This document shows, piece after piece, positions 9,814 to 18,162 of a DNA stretch of 51,462 nt; position 1 is the stretch's first letter; each line of letters opens with the position of its first letter. A model generated the notes under the pieces. That model was not told where the DNA came from. It saw only the letters and a list, made by a program, of their open reading frames with translations, and searched no databases. The translations under genes and the position numbers were made by a program. The DNA comes from Pseudomonadota bacterium (GTDB lineage: Bacteria > Pseudomonadota > Gammaproteobacteria > Berkiellales > Berkiellaceae), in NCBI GenBank assembly GCA_018242045.1, contig JAFECR010000003.1, forward strand, positions 39,761 to 91,222, read 5' to 3'.

Positions 9814-11772
9814 ATGATTAATTTTACTTCTGATTCCATTCAGTCCATCTTTAACTTTCTCACTCAAGAAGAAATTTTTGCAGTACGACTCACCTGTAAG
9901 ACATTTAATATAGTAGCTACTTCAAATGAAATCATAATGCCTTTTCTTAATCGCTTAAAAGCCATTGACAAAACCGTATCAACACTTCCTTCTCAAGGTA
10001 TGATGAGTGCTACTTGGTGTTATGAACATTTTATTAAGGAATTTAACCGTCTTGCAAATAGCCAAGCAAACGAAACAAAGGATTTTTTAACGGCTAATGC
10101 TTCATCTAACGATGACGAGATAAAAAATAAAATACGCTCACTTAAAGATTTAGAGGCGCGCAACGCTGATAATCACCACTTTCAACTAAGCGTATTAGAG
10201 CAAAGACATCATTTACTTGAAGATTTAAATATGGCTTTAATCCAGCCAAAGATTGACTTAAATAGCACCAAACTTAATCTTGTTTATTTACCGATCACTC
10301 GGATCCCAGAAAGTCTATTTACTCAGCCAAAGTACCAGGATTATTGGAAAAAACTTCAAAAAATACATTGTACTAACACCTCGCTACAAAGCTTGCCCCA
10401 ATCTATCGGTGATTGCCAGACCCTAAAAGAGCTAAATTGCAGCGTGAGCAAATTGAAATCCTTACCGGAGTCGCTCGGTAACTGCCAAGCGCTGCAACGA
10501 ATAGATTTTACTTACAACTATTTGAAAGCCTTGCCCGAATCTCTCGGTAATTGCCAAGCCCTGCAAAATATACTCTGCGACGTCAACAAAATAAAATCCT
10601 TACCTGAGTCTCTCGGTAACTGCCAAGCACTGCAAGTGTTATATTGCAGCACTAATCAACTAAACGCCTTGCCTGAATCTATTGGTAATTGCAAAGCACT
10701 GCAAAAAATAATTTGTAATTTCAACCAGCTGCAAACTTTACCTGAATCCCTAGGTAATTGCCAAGCGCTACAAAGACTAGATTGTAACCGCAACCAGCTG
10801 CAAACTTTACCTGAATCCCTAGGTAATTGCCAAGCACTGCAAGAGATAAATTGTGATTACAACCAGCTGAAGACCTTGCCTGCATCTCTCGGTCAATGCC
10901 AGAAATTAGAGCTAAGTTGTAAGTATAATCAACTCAAAGTCTTGCCTGAATCTCTCGGTCAATGCCAGAATTTAATACTATATTGCCGGTACAATCAACT
11001 CAAAAGTTTGCCAGAATCTTTGGCTAATTGCCAAGAACTGGTGTTACGTTGTGGCAACAATAATCTTACTGACATTCCTAAGGCTATCAAAAATAAACTG
11101 GGCCCCCATTGGACAATGGGTGAACAAAATACGCATCAAAATCTAAAAAATTTAGCACCTACCGCGACTAAAATAGAAGCGGATAACAAACCAATAAATG
11201 ACCAATCCAATTCTCATACCAAGATTGATAAATCCTCTCCAAGCACTGCCAAGAAAATTTGGCGAATTAAGATTGCCGCCATTTTAATCAGCATTGCTTT
11301 AAGCAGCGTTATTTTTGCCCTGAATGGTGGTGCGCTGATTGCGGCCTTATTGTTAAAAGCAGGTGTTGTATTGCCAACAACAAAAGTAGCTTTTGCTGCC
11401 ATATCTATTGCTTCAGGCTTAGCTGCCACAACAACATTATGGGGGCTTTATCATTTAGGCGCCGCTTTAAAAACGGCTATCGTTCGATACCTGCAAAGCC
11501 CAGAGCAACGCTTTAGGGCAGACAATAATGCCTGCGATGCGCAATTGGCGCAATTAGCCGCAAAATTCTCTACCAGCACCATTCAGCATTTTGTGCAACC
11601 ACTTAAAGCTATCCAGATTGAGGTTACAGATCCCCAGCTTATTCAATTTAAGCAATTTGAAATCCAGGCTTGTAAAAAAGTACTTCGTTTAAAAGATGAT
11701 AAACAGCGCAGCCAAGCCAAAGAAATCGCTTTGGTAGAGGCAAGAAACTTCTTAAATTTCCGAAATAAATAA
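9814..11772 (+). CDS. F-box/LRR protein 3 with C-terminal membrane hairpin (putative effector)
   Basis: Third paralogue, 652 residues. F-box-like N-terminus (SDSIQSIFNFLTQEEIFAVR), helical spacer, 11 leucine-rich repeats of which several are nearly identical in sequence (NQLQTLPESLGNCQALQ occurs twice in succession, 69 bases apart, at about 10730-10860), then linker, hydrophobic hairpin and tail. The last three repeats are 21-22 residues instead of 23, a feature shared by the end of every LRR block in the array. ATG 9814 is preceded by AAAAGG at 6 bases. Its 5' portion, about 350 bases including the leader, is almost identical to gene 5. The decayed DUF1841 tail lies immediately upstream. Hairpin and tail point to membrane insertion with both ends on one side. 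Confidence 0.8.
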   Translation: MINFTSDSIQSIFNFLTQEEIFAVRLTCKTFNIVATSNEIIMPFLNRLKAIDKTVSTLPSQGMMSATWCYEHFIKEFNRLANSQANETKDFLTANASSNDDEIKNKIRSLKDLEARNADNHHFQLSVLEQRHHLLEDLNMALIQPKIDLNSTKLNLVYLPITRIPESLFTQPKYQDYWKKLQKIHCTNTSLQSLPQSIGDCQTLKELNCSVSKLKSLPESLGNCQALQRIDFTYNYLKALPESLGNCQALQNILCDVNKIKSLPESLGNCQALQVLYCSTNQLNALPESIGNCKALQKIICNFNQLQTLPESLGNCQALQRLDCNRNQLQTLPESLGNCQALQEINCDYNQLKTLPASLGQCQKLELSCKYNQLKVLPESLGQCQNLILYCRYNQLKSLPESLANCQELVLRCGNNNLTDIPKAIKNKLGPHWTMGEQNTHQNLKNLAPTATKIEADNKPINDQSNSHTKIDKSSPSTAKKIWRIKIAAILISIALSSVIFALNGGALIAALLLKAGVVLPTTKVAFAAISIASGLAATTTLWGLYHLGAALKTAIVRYLQSPEQRFRADNNACDAQLAQLAAKFSTSTIQHFVQPLKAIQIEVTDPQLIQFKQFEIQACKKVLRLKDDKQRSQAKEIALVEARNFLNFRNK

Positions 11773-11987
11773 CAAGGGGCTGTTGACCATTCGCTACCTG
11801 TGCGCGAGCCCAAAGAAATCCTGTTTTACTATCGATACTTGCTTGGATGCGGCATATAAAAGGCGTTGTTTAGGATCGTGTGAGCATCTGAAATGATTTA
11901 TTCATTTAACTCAAAATGGAGCTTGTTTTGACAATCACTTAAAATATGTTAAGCTGCTTAGCTATTTAATGTAGTGCCAAGGCTTTT
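11773..11987 (+). other. Divergent spacer before F-box/LRR gene 4
   Basis: This 215-base spacer differs from the other spacers of the array. It has no DUF1841 remnant and no CTTATAGG block, and only the last 45 bases (from TGTTAAGCTGCTTAGCT to the ribosome site AAGG) resemble the shared leader. A TTGACA hexamer lies near 11927, but I could not pair it convincingly with a -10 element. Gene 4 may be an older or separately regulated member. Confidence 0.4.
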
Positions 11988-14327
11988 ATGCTTGATTTAA
12001 CCCCGGACGCGATTCAATCTATATTTACCTTCCTTTCTGAAGAGGAAGTTTTCAAATTTCGCCTCACCTGCAAGGCTTTCAATATCGCAGCAACCTCCAA
12101 TCAAATTATGATGCCTTTTCTTAATCGCTTAAAAGCCATTGACAAAACAGTATCGACGCTTCCTCCTAAAGACGCTATTAGTTCCACTTGGTGTTATGAA
12201 CGTTTTATTAAGGAATTTAATCGTATTGCAAACAGTCAAGCAAAAGAAATAGCGGATTTCTTAAGCGTTAATGCTGAGCCTGAAAATGACGAGATAACAA
12301 ATAAAATAATCTCACTTAAGGATTTAGAAGGGAACGCTGATGATCGCCACATTCAACTAAGCGTATTAGAGCAAAAACACCGTTTACTTGAAGATTTAAA
12401 TACGACTTTAATTACGCCGAAGATTAATTTAAATAGTACCAAACTTGCTCTTAGGGATTTAGGGATCACTCGGATCCCAGAAAGTTTATTCACTGAGCCA
12501 GAGTACCAGGATTATTGGAAAAAACTGCAAGAAATAGATTGTACTAAAACCTCACTACAAAGCTTACCTCAATCTCTCGGTGATTGCCCGGCCCTAAAAG
12601 TGCTACATTGCTTCAAAAACAAACTCAAATCTTTACCTGAATCTCTCGGTAACTGCCAGGCGCTAGAAAAACTATTTTTTAGTTTCAACGATTTGAAAGC
12701 GTTGCCTGAATCTCTCGGTAATTGCAAAGCACTGCAAGAGATACACTGCAACTTCAACCAACTAAAATCTTTACCTGAGTCTCTCGGTAACTGCCAGGGG
12801 CTCCAACGACTAATTTGTAATCACAACCAATTGGAAGCTTTGCCTGAATCTCTCGGTAATTGCAAAACACTGCAAGAGATATACTGCAACGCCAATAAAC
12901 TAAAATCCTTACCTGAGTCTCTCGGTAAGTGCCCACTGCAAGTGTTAAATTGCAGTGATAATCAACTAAACGCCTTGCCCGAATCTCTTGGTAATTCCAA
13001 AGCGACGCTAAAAGAGATAAACTGCAGCAATAACAAAATATCAGCCTTACCTAAATTTCTAAGTGATCTCCAGGCACTACAAAAATTATATTGCGGTGCT
13101 AATCAACTAAACGCCTTGCCTGAATTTCTCGGTAACTGCAAAGCCCTGCAAGAAGTACACTGCAACTTGAATCAACTAAAATCCTTACCTGAGTCGCTCG
13201 GTAACTGCCAAGCACTGCAAGTGCTAGTTTGTAATTACAACCAATTAGAAGCTTTGCCTGAATCTCTTAGTAATTGCAAAGCATTGAAAGTAGTAGATTG
13301 CTACGTAAACAAACTAAAATCCCTACCTGAGTCGCTCGGTAAGTGGCAAGCACTGGAAGTGCTAAATTGCAGTGTAAATGTACTAAACGCCTTGCCTGAA
13401 TCTCTTGGTAAGTGCCAAGCACTGCAAGTGCTAAATTGCCTCCACAACCATCTAAAAACCTTGCCTGAATCCCTAGGTAATAACCAAGCACTAAAAGAAG
13501 TAAATTGTGATTGCAACCAGCTGCAAACTTTGCCGGGATCTCTTGGTCAATGCCAGCAATTAGTGCTAAATTGCAGGTACAATCAACTCAAAGCCTTGCC
13601 TGAATCTCTAGCTAATTGCCAAAAACTGGTGTTATTCTGTAACGGTAATAATCTTACTGGCATTCCTAAAGCGATTAGAGCTAAACTTGACATCGATTGG
13701 AGGATGGGTGAACAAAATACACATCCTAAAGCAGCAGATAATAATAAACCAACAAAAAACCAATCCAATCCTGATAACAAGATTGATAAATCGATACCAA
13801 GCACTACCAAGAAAATTTGGCGAATTAAGGTTGCAGCCATTTTAATTAGCATTGCTTTAAGCAGCGTTATTTTTGCCGTTAGTGGGGGTGCGCTAATTGC
13901 GGCCTTATTGTTAAAAGCAGGTATAGCGCTGCCAACAACAAAAGTAGCTTTTGCGGCGATATCCATCGCCTCAGGCTTGGCTGCCACAACAACATTATGG
14001 GGCCTTTATCATTTAGGCGCTGCTTTAAAAACGGCTATTATTCGATACCAACAAAGCCCAGAGCAACGCTTTAAGGCCGACAATAATGCCTGCGATGAAC
14101 AATTGGCGCAATTAGCGGCAAAATTCTCTACCAGCACCATTCAGCTTTTTGTGCAACCCCTTAAAGCTATCCAGGCTCAGGTTGCAGATCCCCAGCTTAT
14201 TCAATTTAAGCAATTTGAAATCGAGGCTTGTAAAAAAGTGCTTGGTTTAAAAGATACGCAACGCAATCAAGCCAAAGAAATAGCATTGGTAGATGCCAGA
14301 AATTTCTTGAATTTGCGTAATAAATAA
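11988..14327 (+). CDS. F-box/LRR protein 4 with 17 repeats and C-terminal membrane hairpin (putative effector)
   Basis: Longest paralogue, 779 residues. The N-terminus (LTPDAIQSIFTFLSEEEVFKFR then LTCKAFN) is the closest of the five to a textbook F-box. Seventeen leucine-rich repeats follow. Two are irregular: one of 22 residues (GKCPLQVLNC, one residue lost) and one of 24 (GNSKATLKEINC). One repeat departs from the consensus (SALPKFLSDLQALQ) and interrupts the cysteine ladder. The linker is shortened (about 14 residues missing relative to the other copies), followed by the two hydrophobic segments and the tail. ATG 11988 has AAGG 5 bases upstream. Repeats 5-7 are identical in DNA to repeats 2-4 of gene 5 (12777-12970 against 15124-15317), which marks recent exchange. 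Confidence 0.8.
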   Translation: MLDLTPDAIQSIFTFLSEEEVFKFRLTCKAFNIAATSNQIMMPFLNRLKAIDKTVSTLPPKDAISSTWCYERFIKEFNRIANSQAKEIADFLSVNAEPENDEITNKIISLKDLEGNADDRHIQLSVLEQKHRLLEDLNTTLITPKINLNSTKLALRDLGITRIPESLFTEPEYQDYWKKLQEIDCTKTSLQSLPQSLGDCPALKVLHCFKNKLKSLPESLGNCQALEKLFFSFNDLKALPESLGNCKALQEIHCNFNQLKSLPESLGNCQGLQRLICNHNQLEALPESLGNCKTLQEIYCNANKLKSLPESLGKCPLQVLNCSDNQLNALPESLGNSKATLKEINCSNNKISALPKFLSDLQALQKLYCGANQLNALPEFLGNCKALQEVHCNLNQLKSLPESLGNCQALQVLVCNYNQLEALPESLSNCKALKVVDCYVNKLKSLPESLGKWQALEVLNCSVNVLNALPESLGKCQALQVLNCLHNHLKTLPESLGNNQALKEVNCDCNQLQTLPGSLGQCQQLVLNCRYNQLKALPESLANCQKLVLFCNGNNLTGIPKAIRAKLDIDWRMGEQNTHPKAADNNKPTKNQSNPDNKIDKSIPSTTKKIWRIKVAAILISIALSSVIFAVSGGALIAALLLKAGIALPTTKVAFAAISIASGLAATTTLWGLYHLGAALKTAIIRYQQSPEQRFKADNNACDEQLAQLAAKFSTSTIQLFVQPLKAIQAQVADPQLIQFKQFEIEACKKVLGLKDTQRNQAKEIALVDARNFLNLRNK

Positions 14328-14472
14328 CGAGGGGCTGTTTTTAACTTGTCATCCCGGCCAAGTGTTTAGTTCAAGGACTATTAAATTCAGCTTAAAATCA
14401 AGAAATTTGGCCTTATAGGTGCATTGTGTTAAGCTTCCCAACTGTTTCGGGTTGATCGTAAAAAGGCTTCTT

Positions 14473-16500
14473 ATGATTAATTTTACTTCTGATTCCATTC
14501 AGTCCATCTTTAACTTTCTCACTCAAGAAGAAATTTTTGCACTTCGACTCACCTGCAAGACATTTAATATAGTAGCTACTTCAAATCAAATCATAATGCC
14601 TTTTCTTAATCGCTTAAAAGCCATTGACAAAACCATATCAACACTTCCTTCTGAAGGCATGATGAGTGCTACTTGGTGTTATGAACATTTTATTAAGGAA
14701 TTTAACCGTCTTGCAAATAGCCAAGCAAACGAAACAAAGGATTTTTTAACGGCTAATGCTTCATCTAACGATGACGAGATAAAAAACAAAATAATCTCAC
14801 TTAAGGATTTAGAAGGAAACGCTGATAATCGCCACATTCAACTAAGCGTATTAGAGCAAAAACACCGTTTACTTGAAGATTTAAATACGACTTTAATTAA
14901 GCCGAAGATTAATTTAAATAGTACCAAACTTGCTCTTAGGGATTTAGGGATCACTCGGATCCCAGAAAGTTTATTCACTCAGCCAGAGTACGAGGATTAT
15001 TGGAAAAAACTGCAAGAAATAGATTGTACTGAAACCTCACTACAAAGCTTACCTCAATCTCTCGGTGATTGCCAGGCCCTAAAAGTGCTACATTGCTTCA
15101 AAAACAAACTGAAATCTTTACCTGAGTCTCTCGGTAACTGCCAGGGGCTCCAACGACTAATTTGTAATCACAACCAATTGGAAGCTTTGCCTGAATCTCT
15201 CGGTAATTGCAAAACACTGCAAGAGATATACTGCAACGCCAATAAACTAAAATCCTTACCTGAGTCTCTCGGTAAGTGCCCACTGCAAGTGTTAAATTGC
15301 AGTGATAATCAACTAAAATCCTTACCTGCGTCTATCGGTAACTGCCAAGCTTTACAACAGCTATTTTGTAATCACAACCAATTGGAAGCTTTACCTGAAA
15401 CTCTCGTTAACTGTGAGGCACTACAAGGGATATATTGCTACAATAACAAACTAAAATTCTTACCTGAATCTATCGGTAAGTGCCAAGCACTGCAAGTGCT
15501 AAGTTGTGGTGAAAATGAACTAAAAGCCTTGCCTGCATCTCTAGCGCATTGCCAAAGGTTGAAAACGGTAAGTTGTTTTGGCAACCGACTGGAAACCTTG
15601 CCTGAGTCCTTAGGTAATTGCCAAGCACTGGAAATGGTAAATTGTAGTTTAAACGAGCTGCAAACTTTGCCGGGATCTCTCGGTCAATGCCAGAAATTAG
15701 AGCTAAATTGCAGTTACAATCAACTCAAAGCCTTGCCTGAATCTCTGGCTAATTGCCAAGAACTGGTGTTATTTTGTAATGATAATTATCTTACTGACAT
15801 TCCTAACGCTATTAAAACTAAACTCGGTGACAATTGGGAGATTACGATTGGTCGACAATATACTCTTCAAAATCTAAAAAATTTAGTGCCTACCGCGACT
15901 AAAATAGAAGCTGATAATAAACCAACAAAGGACCAATCCAATCCTGATAGCAAGATTGATAAATCGATACCAATGCCTGCCAAGAAAATTTGGCCAATTA
16001 AGGTTGCCGTCATTTTAATTAGCATTACTTTAAGCAGCTTTATTTTTGCCGTTAGTGGGGGCTTTGCGCTGATTGTGGCCTTATTGTTAAAAGCAGGTAC
16101 GGCGCTGCCAACAACAAAAGTAGCTTTTGCTGCCATATCCATCGCCTCAGGCTTGACTGCCACAACAACATTATGGGGGCTTTATCATTTAGGCGCCGCT
16201 TTAAAAACGGCTATCGTTCGATACCTGCAAAGCCCAGAGCAACGCTTTAAGGCCGACAATAATGCCTGTGATGAGCAATTGGCGCAATTAGCGGCAAAAT
16301 TTTCTACCAACACCATTCAGTTTTTTGTACAACCACTTAAAGCTATCCAGACTCAAGTTGCAGATCCCCAGCTTATTCAATTTAAGCAATTTGAAATCGA
16401 GGCTTGTAAAAAAGTGCTTGGTTTAAAAGATACGCAGCGCAGTCAAGCGAAGGAAACAGCATTGGTAGATGCAAGAAACTTCTTGAAGTTACGCGACTAA
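14473..16500 (+). CDS. F-box/LRR protein 5, mosaic of its neighbours (putative effector)
   Basis: Fifth paralogue, 675 residues, 12 leucine-rich repeats, same architecture. Its leader and first 330 bases match gene 3. From about 14785 it follows gene 4, including a stretch of about 190 identical bases with the rare 22-residue repeat. Its middle repeats (PETLVNCEALQGIYCY) and linker (DNWEITIGRQYTLQNL) follow gene 2, and the spacer before it (14328-14438) matches the gene 1-2 spacer minus about 55 bases. It is therefore a product of repeated unequal recombination or gene conversion. The frame can be read from an ATG at 14419, but the ATG at 14473 with AAAAGG at 6 bases is equivalent to the starts of the others. 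The end differs slightly (FLKLRD). Function as for the other copies. Confidence 0.8.
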   Translation: MINFTSDSIQSIFNFLTQEEIFALRLTCKTFNIVATSNQIIMPFLNRLKAIDKTISTLPSEGMMSATWCYEHFIKEFNRLANSQANETKDFLTANASSNDDEIKNKIISLKDLEGNADNRHIQLSVLEQKHRLLEDLNTTLIKPKINLNSTKLALRDLGITRIPESLFTQPEYEDYWKKLQEIDCTETSLQSLPQSLGDCQALKVLHCFKNKLKSLPESLGNCQGLQRLICNHNQLEALPESLGNCKTLQEIYCNANKLKSLPESLGKCPLQVLNCSDNQLKSLPASIGNCQALQQLFCNHNQLEALPETLVNCEALQGIYCYNNKLKFLPESIGKCQALQVLSCGENELKALPASLAHCQRLKTVSCFGNRLETLPESLGNCQALEMVNCSLNELQTLPGSLGQCQKLELNCSYNQLKALPESLANCQELVLFCNDNYLTDIPNAIKTKLGDNWEITIGRQYTLQNLKNLVPTATKIEADNKPTKDQSNPDSKIDKSIPMPAKKIWPIKVAVILISITLSSFIFAVSGGFALIVALLLKAGTALPTTKVAFAAISIASGLTATTTLWGLYHLGAALKTAIVRYLQSPEQRFKADNNACDEQLAQLAAKFSTNTIQFFVQPLKAIQTQVADPQLIQFKQFEIEACKKVLGLKDTQRSQAKETALVDARNFLKLRD

Positions 16501-16529
16501 TAACAATTTCATCTCAAAAATTTAAACAC

Positions 16530-16588
16530 AAAATGAATGGGTGCCTGACCGGGGTTCTAATAGAAAGTGTTGTGCGGCAAATTGAAAA
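16530..16588 (+). pseudogene. Second remnant of the DUF1841 gene tail
   Basis: AAAATGAATGGGTGCCTG, GGTTCTAATAGAAAGTGTTG and GCGGCAAATTGAAAA correspond in order to three pieces of the DUF1841 gene end (about 5325-5370 and 5407-5420), with the part between them deleted. It is non-coding and lies directly behind gene 5. It marks the far edge of the duplicated block, where a further F-box/LRR copy would be expected had it been kept. Confidence 0.7.
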
Positions 16589-16597
16589 CAGGGATTA

Positions 16598-16622
16598 AAG
16601 CACAGCAGTTATGCTGTGTTTT
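16598..16622 (+). terminator. Rho-independent terminator closing the F-box/LRR array
   Basis: A perfect 7-bp stem, CACAGCA (16601-16607) with TGCTGTG (16612-16618), closes a GTTA loop and is followed by TTTT. Flanking AAAG extends pairing into the T-run. It lies 100 bases after gene 5 and 14 bases beyond the end of the convergent small gene, so it may serve both strands, less strongly on the minus strand. Confidence 0.75.
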
Positions 16623-16635
16623 AATATTTGCAGTT

Positions 16636-16866
16636 TTACAGGTGCAAGGACTTAATTAAGTCTATTTCCATTTGATCAGTTAAATCACCCCAGTGATTTA
16701 GCTCATAAAATTTATCAACTAAAGCTAATACATATTTTGTAAACTCAGGCTTTGTACAAAATTGATTAGGATTAAAATCAAAATCCTGTATATCTCGTAT
16801 TAATGCGTCTTCACAAAGAGATCCGCCAGAAATACTATTTAAATCGCGCTTGAGAAGTAATCGCAT
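16636..16866 (-). CDS. Small protein with double-glycine-type leader
   Basis: A 76-residue product that I do not recognise as a family. Its N-terminus LLLKRDLNSISGG fits the leader pattern of peptides cleaved after Gly-Gly and exported by C39-peptidase ABC transporters (consensus LxxxELxxIxGG). The predicted mature part of about 61 residues is acidic, has two Cys, and lacks the glycine-rich stretch typical of microcins. A strong ribosome site AAGGGG lies 7 bases before the ATG, which supports real translation. No peptidase-transporter or immunity gene is near. It is isolated between two convergent plus-strand neighbours. It could equally be an unrelated small protein with a chance SGG. The gene is well supported; the leader assignment is inference. 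Confidence 0.65.
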   Translation of the reverse strand: MRLLLKRDLNSISGGSLCEDALIRDIQDFDFNPNQFCTKPEFTKYVLALVDKFYELNHWGDLTDQMEIDLIKSLHL

Positions 16867-17127
16867 ATAGATGCCCCTTCTTTTTAAAAATATTATTTAT
16901 ATCAAAGAGAAACTTGATGGATCCTATCTAACCGAGGCCAAAACCCAAATATTTAATTAAATGACTAACTGATTTTGATGAAGAGATTGTACATCTTTTT
17001 TAATATTCTTAAGTATTGTATCGCTATTTACCTCTTTTGCAACAAAAATGCGTTTTACAACAGCGTTTTTCTGCTGAAATTAAAGTATGATATGCAAAAT
17101 TATTCAAGTAGAGCATTAGATTTTAGC

Positions 17128-18162
17128 ATGCAAACCCTAACCATCATTTATCCTGACGACTGGCATTGCCATTTGCGCAATGAAAATGCGCTTGCAACCA
17201 CGGTGCCCTATGCTGCCAAACAATTTAAGCGTGTTGTGGCAATGCCTAATTTACAACCACCCGTCTGTGATGTTGATGCTGCTTTAAATTACTTACAAGA
17301 AATAAAAGCCCATATCCCCGAAGGCGCAGACTTTACGCCCCTCATGACCTTGTACTTAACCGATAAAACAACCACAAAAACAATTTATGATGCTAAAGAA
17401 AAAGGTATTTTCGGCTGCAAATTATACCCAGCAGGCGTCACGACACATTCCACACAAGGTGTCACCTCCTTAGAAGCGCTTTATCCTGTCTTTGCCACCA
17501 TGGCAAAACAACAAATGCCGCTATTGATCCACGGTGAAGTGAATGATAAATCCGTAGATATCTTTGATAGAGAGAAACGTTTCATAGAGCAACATTTGGT
17601 TAAACTAACACAAGAATTTCCAGAATTAAAAGTTGTGTTAGAACATATCACCACCAAAGAAGCAGTCCAATTTATTGAAAGCACTTCTTCCAATGTGGCC
17701 GCCACTATCACTCCTCAACATTTGCTACTCAATCGAAATGATCTCTTAGCAGGTGGAATTAAACCTCACCACTATTGCTTACCCATTTTAAAACGAAGTC
17801 TTCATCAAGAAACCTTGATTAAAGCGGCAACTAGCGCAAATCCTAAATTTTTTATTGGTACCGACAGTGCCCCGCATGCCAAAAAACAAAAAGAATCTGC
17901 CTGTGGTTGCGCCGGTATTTTTTCCCACCATGGGGCTATCGAGCTTTATGCACAAGCCTTTGAACAAGCAAATGCTTTAGATAAATTAGAAGGCTTTACC
18001 AGTAAATTTGGTCCAGATTTTTATGGATTTGCTTATAACAAGGCAAAACTGACTTTAAAAAGAATACCCTGGGTGGTGCCAAAAACAATACCTTATGCGC
18101 AAGATGTGCTTGTTCCGCTTTTTGCAGAAAAAACACTCGCATGGCAAATAAGTTATGAATAA
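17128..18162 (+). CDS. pyrC: Dihydroorotase (class II)
   Basis: Third step of pyrimidine synthesis: carbamoyl-aspartate to dihydroorotate, a zinc enzyme of the amidohydrolase superfamily. Seen: the metal-binding HxH in DDWHCHLR (residues 13 and 15), the carboxylated-Lys segment CKLYPAG, HGEV and EHITT carrying further metal-binding His, and the catalytic Asp in GTDSAPHA. The 344 residues match E. coli PyrC (348) throughout. The frame stays open upstream to 16975, but that extension is hydrophobic and not PyrC-like. ATG 17128 matches the family start; ATG 17092, with AAAG 6 bases ahead, is an alternative adding 12 residues. The rnt gene overlaps its end by 8 bases, so the two are probably cotranscribed. 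Confidence 0.95.
   Translation: MQTLTIIYPDDWHCHLRNENALATTVPYAAKQFKRVVAMPNLQPPVCDVDAALNYLQEIKAHIPEGADFTPLMTLYLTDKTTTKTIYDAKEKGIFGCKLYPAGVTTHSTQGVTSLEALYPVFATMAKQQMPLLIHGEVNDKSVDIFDREKRFIEQHLVKLTQEFPELKVVLEHITTKEAVQFIESTSSNVAATITPQHLLLNRNDLLAGGIKPHHYCLPILKRSLHQETLIKAATSANPKFFIGTDSAPHAKKQKESACGCAGIFSHHGAIELYAQAFEQANALDKLEGFTSKFGPDFYGFAYNKAKLTLKRIPWVVPKTIPYAQDVLVPLFAEKTLAWQISYE

Noticed and set aside
12540..13640. CRISPR-like regular repetition of 69 bases
   Set aside because: The repeats are codons of leucine-rich repeats with no unique spacers of constant length and no cas genes.
12569..15283. Minus-strand open frames across the LRR blocks with repeated YRETQ-like text
   Set aside because: A 69-base direct repeat automatically gives open repetitive frames on the other strand.
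16975..17127. N-terminal extension of dihydroorotase
   Set aside because: It is hydrophobic, absent from the family, and has no better ribosome site than the ATGs at 17092 and 17128.
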